NCBI GenBank assembly: GCA_002355495.1
Contig: AP017424.1
Span: 4,091,001-4,155,000 of the forward strand
Reading direction: 5' to 3'
Source of the DNA: Streptomyces laurentii
GTDB lineage: Bacteria; Actinomycetota; Actinomycetes; Streptomycetales; Streptomycetaceae
DNA length: 64,000 nt
The notes under the pieces were generated by a model. That model did no database searches. It saw nothing but the letters and a program-made list of their open reading frames with translations, and was not told the origin of the DNA. The translations under genes and the position numbers were made by a program. Of the stretch, positions 1 through 10,046 are shown one piece after another (within the stretch, counting starts at the first letter, position 1; the number at the start of each line of letters is the position of its first letter).

Positions 1-275
1 CGCACAACTACCCGGGCACCCCGCGCACCGGTGACCCGATCGGGGGCCTGGCCGAGGTCGCGGAGCGGGACGCCCCGCACGCGTACGTCCTGCACGCCGG
101 TACGAAGCGCGACGGCGAGGCGGTCCTGAGCGCGGGCGGCCGGGTCCTGTCGGTCACCGCCACCGGTTCGGACCTGACCGAGGCCCGCGAGCGCGCCTAC
201 GCGGCGGTCGGCCGAATCCGTCTTGACGGCTCGCAGCACCGCACGGACATCGCGGAGAAGGCCGCCCGGGGCTGA
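1..275 (+). CDS. purD: Phosphoribosylamine-glycine ligase, C-terminal fragment
   Basis: This is the last 90 residues of GAR synthetase; the gene enters from outside the window. It reads in frame from base 3 to a TGA at 273-275. The start NYPGTPRTGDPIGG and the later VLHAGTKRDGE and GGRVLSVTATG segments match the C-terminal domain of PurD. PurD joins phosphoribosylamine to glycine using ATP in step 2 of purine synthesis. Its place directly upstream of purC and purSQL agrees with the Streptomyces purine region. The ATP-grasp active site lies outside the window and cannot be assessed. Confidence 0.9.
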   Translation, partial: HNYPGTPRTGDPIGGLAEVAERDAPHAYVLHAGTKRDGEAVLSAGGRVLSVTATGSDLTEARERAYAAVGRIRLDGSQHRTDIAEKAARG

Positions 276-650
276 CGCCCCGGCTTTGCCCGGCCCGTCG
301 CGTCCCTTCCCGGGCCGTTCCGCGGCCCGTTCCCGGCGTGTCCCCGGCCTGTTTCCGGGGGTACGTCCGGGACCCCTCCCGGGGCCGCACCCAGGTCCCT
401 CGGGGCACGGTCGCACAGTGAACCGTACGACCGTGCCACCGTCATCACCTTTACCCAAAGCCATTCCATCGGGTGACGACTTGCCCATCCGGATGACGCC
501 CGCCGACGCCCCAACTAGGGTGCGGCGCAGGCGTTCCCGGGCATGCTCCGGCACTTGGCCCACCGGCATTGCGATGTCGGGGCCGGGTGCCACAGTGGGG
601 GGGGTGAGCAACACCGCCACGGGCAGTCCCGACGAGGACAGGAGGGGGTG
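276..650. other. Intergenic region with candidate promoter and 15-codon leader ORF
   Basis: No conserved gene is seen. Bases 290-370 are low-complexity G+C-rich DNA with repeated CCCGTTCC-like words. Near the end, TTGCGA (569-574), 16 bases and CACAGT (591-596) form a possible promoter. Seven bases later GTG at 604 opens a 15-codon frame (VSNTATGSPDEDRRG) that stops at 649-651, with its TGA sharing the A of the next gene's ATG. The next gene's Shine-Dalgarno (AGGAGGGGG, 640-648) lies inside this small frame, so the two may be translationally coupled. Confidence 0.45.
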
Positions 651-2600
651 ATGTACGGCGTGACCGGCACGAACGGCAACACGAGTGGCACAAGTGGCAC
701 AAGTGGCACGGGTGGCACGAGGGGAACCAGCGGCGCGGACGATTCCCGCGGACCGGCCCCCGCGCGGCGGGTGGACCGGGCGCACCGCGCGAGCGGACCG
801 GGCGGCGGCCCGCGCGGCCCCGTCGGCCCGGGCGGTTCGCGCGCGACCCCCGGCTACGCGACCGGTGACGAACTCGGCGCCCGCGCCGCCCGCGCCCGCG
901 CCCTCGCCGTGCTCCGCGTCCGCGGCCGGGCCCTCGGCCTCGCGGTGCTCCCCGCCGCCGTCGCCGCCGTCCTGTACGCGGGCGGCGTCACCGGCCACTT
1001 CACCGGCCCCGGCTGGGACACCGCCCGCTGGGTGGTGACCGTCCTCGCCGTCGTCGTCCTGCTCGTGGCGGCGGCCGTCGCCCTGGTCGTGGCCCGTTCC
1101 CGGCCGGCCGTGACACCGACGGTGGAGCTCGCCGAGAGCGCCGCCCCCGACCTCTACCGGCTGGTCCGCGACCTCGCCGACCGGCTCGACGTCCCGCCGC
1201 CCTCCGCGATAGCCCTGACGCCGGACTGCGACAGCTGGCTGGAGGACCGCTCGCACCGGGCGCACGGCGCCCGCCGGGTCGGCGACGCGCCGGTCCTGGT
1301 CATCGGCTCGCCCTTCCTCTGGTGGATGCGGGTCGGCGAACTGCGCGCCGTCCTCGCCCCCGTCGTCGCCGGTACGGGCCCGGCCGCGCACCCCGACATA
1401 GCGGCCGCCCGGCGCTTCGTCCGCGGCCTGGACGCGGCCGTCGCCGTGCCCCGTACGCCCGGACTCGACCCGGTCCGCCGCCTCGGCGCGCACGGGGTCG
1501 GCCGGCTGGCCCGGACCCTGCTCCGGGGCTGCCGCGGCCACGCCGCCGAGATGGAGCGCGGGGTCGCCGCGGCCGGCTCGGAGCGCGCGCAGACCGTCGA
1601 CTACGGGGTCCGGATCGTCGCCCAGGAACAGGTCGGCCTCGCCTACGCGGGCTGGGACCGGCTGCTCACCCGGGTCGCGCTGCCCGCCTGGCGGATGGGC
1701 CGCTGGCCCGCCCGGCTCGACGCCGGCGTGGTCTCGGCGCTCACCGAACTGTCCCGCCGCGACCGGCTCGCCGAGGGCTTCACCTCCCGGCTCGGTGAAC
1801 GGCCCGCCTGCGACCTCCTGGAGGAGCCGGGCGCGGTCGACGAGGCGACCTCACTGCTCGCCGCCCGCCTGTTCCACGGCGCTCCGGCCGGGCCGGGGGC
1901 GAACTGGGCGCCGGTGGAGTGGGGCGCGTACGCCGAGGAGGTCGTCGACCGTACGTGGCGTGCCGACGCGGCCCGCCTCCACCAGGTCCTCGACCGCGTC
2001 GCCCCGGACCCGGCGGCCCCGCCCGCCGAACGCCCCGCGGCGCCCGCCCCCACCGACGTACCGGACGCGCCGCCCACCCTGGCCCGGATCATCACCCACC
2101 TCACGGCACCCGAGCGGCCCGCCCCCGGACACCGCCCGGAGAGTCCGCAGAGCCCGGAAGGCCCGCGGGGCACGGAGAACCCGGACAGCACCGACGGCCT
2201 CGATGATCCGGACGGCGGCCTGGAAAGCCCCGCCGCCGACGAGCTCGCCGCCGCGCTCACCGCGCAGGCCGCCCGCGAGGAGCGCGGCCGCCCGGTCGCC
2301 CAGGCGCCGGAGGGCTTCGACGGCCCCGGCCCGCTGTTCCCGCTCCAGCCGCCCCGCAGCGGCCGGGACCTGCTCGCCGACCACGTCACGGCCATGGTCT
2401 GCTGCGCCGCCGTCGACACCACCGAGGCGGCCCCCGGCCTGGACTGGCTGGACGGACCGGCCCTGTTCGTCCGGGGCGAACGCTGCACGGACCTGACCGC
2501 CACCGTCCTCTCCCTCGTCGAGGACGGCGACCCGAAGCCGCTGCGCACCTGGCTGACCAGGGCCGGAGTCCGCCCCGAGAAGCCCGTCCGGCTGGTCTGA
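651..2600 (+). CDS. Membrane protein with degenerate M48-peptidase-like fold
   Basis: The product has 649 residues. The N-terminal 80 residues are low-complexity (Gly/Thr/Ser repeats, then Arg/Pro). Two hydrophobic segments follow at about 90-145. The next domain resembles M48 peptidases just after their membrane helices: APDLYRLVRDLADRLDVPPP, then PVLVIGSPFL, then GELRAVLAPVVAG. Where M48 enzymes carry HExxH this protein has PVVAG (about residues 237-241), so the zinc site appears lost. The C-terminal half is Pro/Gly-rich with a short conserved-looking end. The ATG at 651 is chosen because AGGAGGGGG precedes it. It is probably a non-catalytic membrane protein; the peptidase relationship is inferred from motif spacing only. 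Confidence 0.7.
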   Translation: MYGVTGTNGNTSGTSGTSGTGGTRGTSGADDSRGPAPARRVDRAHRASGPGGGPRGPVGPGGSRATPGYATGDELGARAARARALAVLRVRGRALGLAVLPAAVAAVLYAGGVTGHFTGPGWDTARWVVTVLAVVVLLVAAAVALVVARSRPAVTPTVELAESAAPDLYRLVRDLADRLDVPPPSAIALTPDCDSWLEDRSHRAHGARRVGDAPVLVIGSPFLWWMRVGELRAVLAPVVAGTGPAAHPDIAAARRFVRGLDAAVAVPRTPGLDPVRRLGAHGVGRLARTLLRGCRGHAAEMERGVAAAGSERAQTVDYGVRIVAQEQVGLAYAGWDRLLTRVALPAWRMGRWPARLDAGVVSALTELSRRDRLAEGFTSRLGERPACDLLEEPGAVDEATSLLAARLFHGAPAGPGANWAPVEWGAYAEEVVDRTWRADAARLHQVLDRVAPDPAAPPAERPAAPAPTDVPDAPPTLARIITHLTAPERPAPGHRPESPQSPEGPRGTENPDSTDGLDDPDGGLESPAADELAAALTAQAAREERGRPVAQAPEGFDGPGPLFPLQPPRSGRDLLADHVTAMVCCAAVDTTEAAPGLDWLDGPALFVRGERCTDLTATVLSLVEDGDPKPLRTWLTRAGVRPEKPVRLV

Positions 2601-2799
2601 GCGAATACGGCCGAATCTCACCGAACGAATCGTTGGGTTATCCACCCAACGATTCACGACGAACGGTGACGGATCGCATGCGTTATGTGATGTGCTGGAG
2701 ACAGACACGGACACAGCGGCGGTGACGGACCGCGGGCACCGGCAGGCCGACCGGGAGCCGAGCGCCCGGCCGACCGGGGGACCGAGGGAGGGGCGCGTC

Positions 2800-4260
2800 A
2801 TGGGTACGGAGCAGATCAGGCGCTGGGATTCGGGAGCGCTCGCCCACGCCGTGTCCGATCCTTTCGGCCAGGGCCCGCTGCCCTGGCTGCGCGGCTCGGA
2901 CAACTACTTCGACGGCACCGGCCAGCTGGTGCCCTGGTACGCCGACGAGACCCTGGCCCGCGGCGGCGCCGGCGGCCCGCGTACCGCCGACGACATGCAC
3001 GGCCAGATCAAGGGCTTCGCCTCGAATGGCGCGGTGGCGCCCGGCGAGGCGATCGACTTCCACGTCACGGTGGACCCGCCCCAGCAGTTCTCGGTCGACA
3101 TCTACCGGATCGGCCACTACTCCGGCGACGGCGCCCGCAAGATCAGCACCAGCCCCCGGATCGCCGGCATCGTCCAGCCCGCCCCGCTGGCCGCCGACCG
3201 CACCGTGTCCTGTCACCACTGGTGGCAGTCCTGGCGTCTCCAGGTCCCGCCGCACTGGAAGATCGGGGCATATGTCGCGGTGCTCACCACCGCCGGCGGC
3301 TACCGCTCCCACATCCCCTTCACCGTCCGCGACGCCCACCACGCCGACCTGCTGCTCGTCCTGCCGGACGTGACCTGGCAGGCGTACAACCTCTATCCGG
3401 AGGACGGGCACAGCGGCGCCAGCCTCTACCACGCCTGGGACGAGGACGGCCGGCTGCTCGGCGAGGAGGAGGCGGCGGTGACCGTCTCCTTCGACCGTCC
3501 GTACGCGGGCGCGGGCCTGCCGCTGCACGTGGGCCACGCCTACGACTTCATCCGCTGGGCCGAGCGCTACGGCTACGACCTGGCCTATGCCGAGACGCGC
3601 GACCTGCACGCGGGCCGGATCGACCCCAGCCGCTACCGGGGCCTGGTCTTCCCCGGGCACGACGAGTACTGGTCGGCGCCCATGCGCCGTGCCGTCGAAC
3701 TGGCCCGCGACCAGGGCACGTCGCTCGTCTTCCTCTCCGCCAACACCATGTACTGGCAGGTGGAGCTGGGCCCGTCGCCGTCCGGCGCCCCGGACCGGCT
3801 GCTCACCTGCCGCAAGCGCCGCGGCCCCGGCCGCCCGGTGCTCTGGCGCGAGGTGGACCGGCCCGAGCAGGAGCTGCTCGGCATCCAGTACGCGGGCCGG
3901 GTGCCCGAACCGCACCCGCTGGTCGTACGGAACGCGCGGCACTGGCTCTGGGAGTCCACCGGCGCCGGCGAGGGCGACGAGATCCCGGGCCTGGTCGCGG
4001 GCGAGGCCGACCGCTACTACCCGCGCACCCCGCTGCCCGAGCACGAGAGCCGCATCCTGCTCGCCCACTCGCCCTACCGGGACGGCGACGGCGTCACGCG
4101 CCACCAGGAGACCAGCCTGTACCGGGCCCCGTCCGGTGCCTGGGTCTTCGCCTCGGGCACCTTCGCCTGGTCCCCGGCGCTCGACCGGCCGGGCCATGTG
4201 GACGACCGCATCCAGCGCGCCACCGCCAACCTCCTGGACCGCATCTGCAAACAGGACTGA
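2800..4260 (+). CDS. N,N-dimethylformamidase beta-subunit-like protein
   Basis: The product has 486 residues. It resembles the large beta subunit C-terminal domain of N,N-dimethylformamidase (DMFA2-like, a glutamine-amidotransferase-type fold). Typical elements are WLRGSDNYFDGTGQ near the start, YRIGHYSGDGAR at about 106, YNLYPEDGHSGASLY at about 195, and GHDEYWSAPMRRAVE at about 287 followed by SANTMYWQVEL. No signal peptide is seen, so it is probably cytoplasmic. The ATG at 2800 is preceded by GAGGGGCG. An in-frame start at 2692 would add 36 low-complexity residues without a ribosome site. The substrate is unknown: many Streptomyces carry this family without a DMFase alpha subunit, and none is seen next to it here. 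Confidence 0.75.
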   Translation: MGTEQIRRWDSGALAHAVSDPFGQGPLPWLRGSDNYFDGTGQLVPWYADETLARGGAGGPRTADDMHGQIKGFASNGAVAPGEAIDFHVTVDPPQQFSVDIYRIGHYSGDGARKISTSPRIAGIVQPAPLAADRTVSCHHWWQSWRLQVPPHWKIGAYVAVLTTAGGYRSHIPFTVRDAHHADLLLVLPDVTWQAYNLYPEDGHSGASLYHAWDEDGRLLGEEEAAVTVSFDRPYAGAGLPLHVGHAYDFIRWAERYGYDLAYAETRDLHAGRIDPSRYRGLVFPGHDEYWSAPMRRAVELARDQGTSLVFLSANTMYWQVELGPSPSGAPDRLLTCRKRRGPGRPVLWREVDRPEQELLGIQYAGRVPEPHPLVVRNARHWLWESTGAGEGDEIPGLVAGEADRYYPRTPLPEHESRILLAHSPYRDGDGVTRHQETSLYRAPSGAWVFASGTFAWSPALDRPGHVDDRIQRATANLLDRICKQD

Positions 4261-4379
4261 GCGGCTGAGGACGGGCTGAGCAGCAAAGACCGAAGCGGAC
4301 CCCGGGGCCCGGCGCTCGGATCCACGCCCGCGTACGAGACAATCGGACCCGCTCCTGGATCAACCTACGCGGAGGAACC

Positions 4380-5297
4380 GTGTCCGGATTCGTAGAAAAG
4401 CCCGAACCCGTCCAGGTCCCGGGCCTGACCCATCTCCACACGGGCAAGGTCCGCGACCTGTACCGCAATGAGGCGGGCGACCTCGTCATGGTGGCGAGCG
4501 ACCGCATGTCCGCGTACGACTGGGTGCTGCCCACCGAGATCCCGGACAAGGGCCGCGTCCTCACCCGGCTCTCCCTGTGGTGGTTCGACCGGCTCACCGA
4601 CCTCGTGCCGAACCACGTCCTGTCGACCGACCTGCCGGCCGGCGCCCCCGCCGACTGGGCGGGCCGCACCCTGATCTGCCAGTCCCTGGACATGGTCCCG
4701 GTCGAGTGCGTGGCCCGCGGCTATCTGACCGGCTCCGGGCTCGTCGAGTACAAGGAGTCCCGCACGGTCTGCGGTCTCGCCCTCCCCGAGGGCCTGACGG
4801 ACGGCTCCGAGCTGCCCGCGCCGATCTTCACCCCGGCGACCAAGGCCGCCGTCGGCGACCACGACGAGAACGTGCCGTACGAGGAGGTCGCCCGTCAGGC
4901 CGGCGCCGAGACCGCCGCGCTGCTGCGCCAGGCGACGCTCGCCGTCTACTCCCGGGCCCGGGACATCGCCCGCGAGCGCGGGATCATCCTGGCGGACACG
5001 AAGTTCGAGTTCGGCTTCGCGCCCGGCGCCGAGGGCGAGCAGCGGCAGCTGGTCCTCGCCGACGAGGTCCTCACCCCGGACTCCTCCCGCTTCTGGCCGG
5101 CCGACCAGTGGCAGCCGGGCCGCGCCCAGCCCTCGTACGACAAGCAGTTCGTGCGCGACTGGCTGACCTCGCCGGCCTCCGGCTGGGACCGGACGAGCGA
5201 GCAGCCGCCGCCGGCCCTGCCCGAGGAGGTCGTGGCGGCGACCCGGGCGAAGTACCTGGAGGCGTACGAGCTCCTCACCGGCGAGAAGTGGGCTTAA
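4380..5297 (+). CDS. purC: SAICAR synthase
   Basis: Phosphoribosylaminoimidazole-succinocarboxamide synthase joins CAIR and aspartate using ATP in purine synthesis. The 305-residue product has the family's N-terminal GKVRDLY motif (residues 22-28), ATDRMSAYDWVLP-type substrate loop (SDRMSAYDW), VECVARGYLTGSG (about 113), and the C-terminal LADTKFEFGF with DEVLTPDSSRFWP. It is the longer single-domain bacterial form. Translation starts at GTG 4380 after GGAGGA (4371-4376). A strong hairpin lies about 35 bases after the stop. Confidence 0.95.
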   Translation: MSGFVEKPEPVQVPGLTHLHTGKVRDLYRNEAGDLVMVASDRMSAYDWVLPTEIPDKGRVLTRLSLWWFDRLTDLVPNHVLSTDLPAGAPADWAGRTLICQSLDMVPVECVARGYLTGSGLVEYKESRTVCGLALPEGLTDGSELPAPIFTPATKAAVGDHDENVPYEEVARQAGAETAALLRQATLAVYSRARDIARERGIILADTKFEFGFAPGAEGEQRQLVLADEVLTPDSSRFWPADQWQPGRAQPSYDKQFVRDWLTSPASGWDRTSEQPPPALPEEVVAATRAKYLEAYELLTGEKWA

Positions 5298-5330
5298 GGA
5301 AGCAGGGAAAACGGGGGACGGGGACACGAG

Positions 5331-5364
5331 AAAGCCCCCGGTCGATTCGACCGGGGGCTTCTTC
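5331..5364. terminator. Bidirectional terminator between purC and tRNA-Gly
   Basis: A near-perfect hairpin of about 14 base pairs has arms 5332-5345 and 5347-5360, containing GCCCCCGGTCGA and its complement, followed by CTTCTTC on the plus strand and preceded by GAAA. It can end purC transcripts on the plus strand and tRNA-Gly transcripts on the minus strand. Confidence 0.8.
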
Positions 5365-5368
5365 ATGG

Positions 5369-5441
5369 AGCGGACGACGAGATTCGAACTCGCGACCCTC
5401 ACCTTGGCAAGGTGATGCTCTACCAACTGAGCCACGTCCGC
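5369..5441 (-). tRNA. tRNA-Gly(GCC), copy 1
   Basis: The 73-base cloverleaf on the minus strand has acceptor GCGGACG, D-arm GCTCAGTTGGTAGAGC, anticodon loop TTGCCAA (anticodon GCC), T-loop TTCGAAT and discriminator T. CCA is not encoded. It is essentially identical to the copy at 5635-5707, so this is a tandem duplication. Confidence 0.97.
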
Positions 5442-5593
5442 ATGCGCCGTAGCGCGCTGCTAACTATACACAAGCCCGGGAGGGGCCGGGCCACGGTTCT
5501 CCGCCCGGCGGTACGTGACGGTCGCGACGCACGTGTCAAGGGTGCGAAACGGATGGGAAACGGCGCGAGAGGGCATGAGAGGGCATGGCATGA

Positions 5594-5627
5594 CGAAAGC
5601 CCCGGTTCCTGAGAACCGGGGCTTTCG
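5594..5627. terminator. Terminator between the two tRNA-Gly(GCC) genes
   Basis: The inverted repeat CGAAAGCCCCGGTTC (5594-5608) pairs with its complement at 5613-5627. It sits between the tandem glycine tRNA genes, so the downstream copy at 5369 probably has its own promoter in 5442-5593, or depends on read-through. Confidence 0.75.
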
Positions 5628-5634
5628 CTCCCTG

Positions 5635-5707
5635 AGCGGACGACGAGATTCGAACTCGCGACCCTCACCTTGGCAAGGTGATGCTCTACCAACTGAGCCA
5701 CGTCCGC
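5635..5707 (-). tRNA. tRNA-Gly(GCC), copy 2
   Basis: This 73-base canonical tRNA is read from the minus strand, with acceptor GCGGACG, anticodon loop TTGCCAA, a standard GG-containing D-loop and T-loop TTCGAAT. It lies 80 bases downstream (in the direction of transcription) of the atypical tRNA-Gly(TCC) and upstream of a hairpin terminator at 5594-5627. The pair decodes GGC/GGU, the commonest glycine codons in this G+C-rich DNA. Confidence 0.97.
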
Positions 5708-5787
5708 ATGCTCCCGATCGGCTTTCACCGGTCGGTGCGAACACCACTCTACCCGATGCACCGGAGTGCTTCGGCCGAGTAGTGCAG

Positions 5788-5859
5788 AGCGGGTGACAGG
5801 GATCGCACACTGCGCCTTCCCCCTGGAAGGGGGCTGTTCTGCTACTGAACTACACCCGC
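5788..5859 (-). tRNA. tRNA-Gly(TCC), structurally atypical (peptidoglycan-type?)
   Basis: This 72-base tRNA on the minus strand has acceptor GCGGGTG/CACCCGC, discriminator T, D-stem GTTC/GAAC and anticodon loop CTTCCAG (anticodon TCC). The D-loop AGTAGCA has no GG pair. The T-arm is poorly paired and carries GTGCGA where tRNAs have G-TTC-R-A. G18/G19 and T54-Psi55-C56 normally bind each other, and both partners are absent here. Staphylococcal tRNA-Gly species reserved for peptidoglycan pentaglycine synthesis have anticodon UCC, lack the D-loop GG and have GUGC in place of TPsiCG. Whether this copy is used by ribosomes, by a FemX-type glycyltransferase, or by both is inference. Confidence 0.85.
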
Positions 5860-6033
5860 ACGCTGCTGGGGGTTCGGCTTTTCGGCTTTGCCCCTCGGCG
5901 TGATCCAAACTCTAGCGGATCATGGGGGGTGGATGGCAAATCGGGGTGCGACCCCCACCGGAGACGGGCCCGAGGGCCCGCCGACCCGCGGTCCGGCCGA
6001 TCGGCGGGCCACAGGGCCGACCCTCCGACCCCC

Positions 6034-6100
6034 GGCCCGCCCCTCGCCGAAGCCGGCCCGCCCCTCGCCGAAGCCGGCCCGGCCGGAGCGGCCGGAGCGG
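6034..6100. repeat. Short tandem repeats downstream of the Lsr2-like gene
   Basis: A 21-base unit beginning GGCCCGCCCCTCG occurs twice without interruption (6034-6054 and 6055-6075), followed by two copies of the 10-base word GGCCGGAGCG from 6081. The stretch 5860-6108 holds no recognisable gene. The repeats lie just past the stop of the minus-strand lsr2-type gene. Confidence 0.75.
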
Positions 6101-6108
6101 CCGACCCG

Positions 6109-6462
6109 TCAGCTCGCGGCCTGGAAGGCCTCGTACACACGCTTGGGGATACGGCCGCGGGCCGGCACGTCCATCTTGTTGGACTGGGCCCAGGCGCGGA
6201 CGGCCGCCGGGTCGGGGGCCAGGGCGCTGTACTTGTACTCGCCCTTCGCGGGGCCGCCGGCCTTGCCGGACCGGGGGCCGGGACGGGTCCCGACCCTGCG
6301 CCCGGCCGCCAGGTAGGGGGCCAGGACCTTGCGCAGTTTCTCTGCATTGGCGGGATTCAGGTCGATCTCGTACATCTTCCCGTCGAGGCCGAACGCGACT
6401 GTTTCCGCCGCCTCTCCTCCGTCGATGTCATCGGAGAGAGTGACCACCACACGCTGTGCCAC
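6109..6462 (-). CDS. Lsr2-family nucleoid-associated protein (LsrL-type)
   Basis: The 117-residue protein is an H-NS-like actinobacterial protein that binds A+T-rich DNA and silences it. The N-terminal dimerisation domain reads MAQRVVVTLSDDIDGGEAAETVAFGLDGK. The C-terminal DNA-binding domain ends AVRAWAQSNKMDVPARGRIPKRVYEAF, with the RGR minor-groove hook at 102-104. The GTG at 6462 is the start, preceded by AGGAAAGGA. Streptomyces have two paralogues; the one divergent from purS corresponds, from memory, to SCO4076 (LsrL) and not to the principal Lsr2. Positioned head to head with purSQL, it shares a 317-base control region with that operon. Confidence 0.9.
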   Translation of the reverse strand: MAQRVVVTLSDDIDGGEAAETVAFGLDGKMYEIDLNPANAEKLRKVLAPYLAAGRRVGTRPGPRSGKAGGPAKGEYKYSALAPDPAAVRAWAQSNKMDVPARGRIPKRVYEAFQAAS

Positions 6463-6779
6463 GGATATCGGTCCTTTCCTGCGGATAGCCCGTCCGTATC
6501 GTGGTCCTCGCCGCCCTGACGTGCGGCGATGTCGATACGGCGGTCCCCCGGAGGGCAATGGTGTGTTCCTCTGGATTCCTTTGTACAGCGCGCGGTGTCG
6601 CAGGGGGAAGCCCAGGCAATTGTTTCCGCGTGTCCCGGGCCGCCGGCGTTATTCTTCTTGAATTCACCGCTGTGCTCTTTGGGTGCGTTTTGTAGGATCC
6701 TTCAGATTTCTACCCGCGTAGAATTTGGAGGCAGGTACGCTGAGGGAACCGCCCACGCAACACACCACCGGGAGTGCCA
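6463..6779. promoter_or_regulatory. Divergent control region between lsr2-type gene and purS
   Basis: This 317-base region is less G+C-rich than its surroundings. On the plus strand TAGGAT at 6693-6698 matches the Streptomyces vegetative -10 element and would start transcription near 6705, leaving about 75 bases of purS leader. No convincing -35 is seen. AGGAAAGGA just upstream of 6462 is the lsr2-type ribosome site. No purine riboswitch was recognised. Confidence 0.5.
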
Positions 6780-7025
6780 GTGGCACGCGTCGTAGTCGAC
6801 GTCATGCTCAAGCCGGAGATCCTCGACCCGCAGGGACAGGCGGTGCAGCGTGCACTGCCCCGCCTCGGTTTCGACGGGATCGCCGACGTCCGCCAGGGGA
6901 AGCGCTTCGAGCTGGAGGTGGAGGGGCCGGTCGACGACGCCGCCCTCGCCCGCATCCATGAGATGGCCGAAACCTTCCTTGCCAACACCGTGATCGAGGA
7001 CTTCACCGTGAAGGTGGAGTCGTGA
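6780..7025 (+). CDS. purS: FGAM synthase, PurS subunit
   Basis: The 81-residue subunit bridges PurQ and PurL in the three-part formylglycinamidine ribonucleotide synthase. The sequence ARVVVDVMLKPEILDPQGQAVQ at the start and NTVIEDFTVKVES at the end are characteristic, and the length is normal. GTG 6780 is chosen because GGGAG (6770-6774) is properly spaced from it. GTG at 6774 would overlap that site. The stop overlaps the purQ start by four bases, indicating translational coupling. Confidence 0.95.
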   Translation: MARVVVDVMLKPEILDPQGQAVQRALPRLGFDGIADVRQGKRFELEVEGPVDDAALARIHEMAETFLANTVIEDFTVKVES

Positions 7026-7701
7026 CCGCACGCATCGGCGTCGTCACGTTCCCCGGAACGCTGGACGACCAGGACGCGCTGCGCGCCGCCCGCCTCGCGG
7101 GTGCCGAGCCCGTCTCGCTCTGGCACCGCGACAAGGACCTCAAGCAGGTCGACGCCGTGGTCCTGGCCGGCGGCTTCTCCTATGGCGACTACCTGCGGGC
7201 CGGAGCGATCTCCCGCTTCTCGCCGGTGATGGAGTCGATCATCGAGCAGGCGAAGGCGGGCATGCCCGTCCTCGGCATCTGCAACGGCTTCCAGGTCCTC
7301 ACCGAGGCCCACCTGCTGCCGGGCGCGATGCTGCGCAACAACCACCTGCACTTCATCTGCCGCGACCAGAAGCTGCGGGTGGAGAACGCGGAGACCGCCT
7401 GGACCGCCGACTACGAGCAGGGCCAGGAGATCTCGGTCCCGCTCAAGAACATGGACGGCCGGTACGTCGCCGACGAGCGCACGCTCGACGAGCTGGAGGC
7501 CGAGGGCCGGGTCGCCTTCCGCTACCTGGACATGAACCCCAACGGCTCGCTCCGCGACATCGCGGGCGTCACCAACGCCGCGGGCAACGTGGTCGGCCTC
7601 ATGCCGCACCCCGAGCACGCCGTCGAGCCGCTGATCGGCACCGGTGGCACCGACGGTCTCGGTTTCTTCACCTCGATCCTCAAGAAGCTGGTCAACGCCT
7701 G

Positions 7702-7702
<1 letters not shown>
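7022..7702 (+). CDS. purQ: FGAM synthase, glutaminase subunit PurQ
   Basis: This is the class I glutamine amidotransferase subunit (226 residues) that releases ammonia from glutamine for PurL. The nucleophile is Cys87 in GICNGFQVL. The His/Glu pair is in LMPHPEHAVE (His196, Glu198). The N-terminal RIGVVTFPGTLDDQDALRAA and VLAGGFSYGDYLRAGA are typical. It starts at GTG 7022 inside purS and ends one base into purL, so the three subunits are translated as a unit. Confidence 0.97.
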
Positions 7703-9951
<2,249 letters not shown>

Positions 9952-9980
9952 CCGGTCCCGTACACGAGCCGTACGTACGC

Positions 9981-10013
9981 GGCGAAACCCCCGCCCCCGG
10001 CGGGGGTTTCGCC
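9981..10013 (+). terminator. purSQL terminator
   Basis: A perfect hairpin has arm GGCGAAACCCCCGCC at 9981-9995 and its complement near 9999-10013, about 30 bases after the purL stop and before the next gene's promoter. There is no U-tract, which is normal for Streptomyces. Confidence 0.75.
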
Positions 10014-10046
10014 GTTCCCGGGCTTCCCTGCCTTTAGCTTGGGACC

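Noticed and set aside
5367..5859. Integration (att) site at the tRNA-Gly genes
   Set aside because: No integrase gene or displaced tRNA 3' fragment is seen nearby; the second tRNA-Gly(GCC) is a complete gene.
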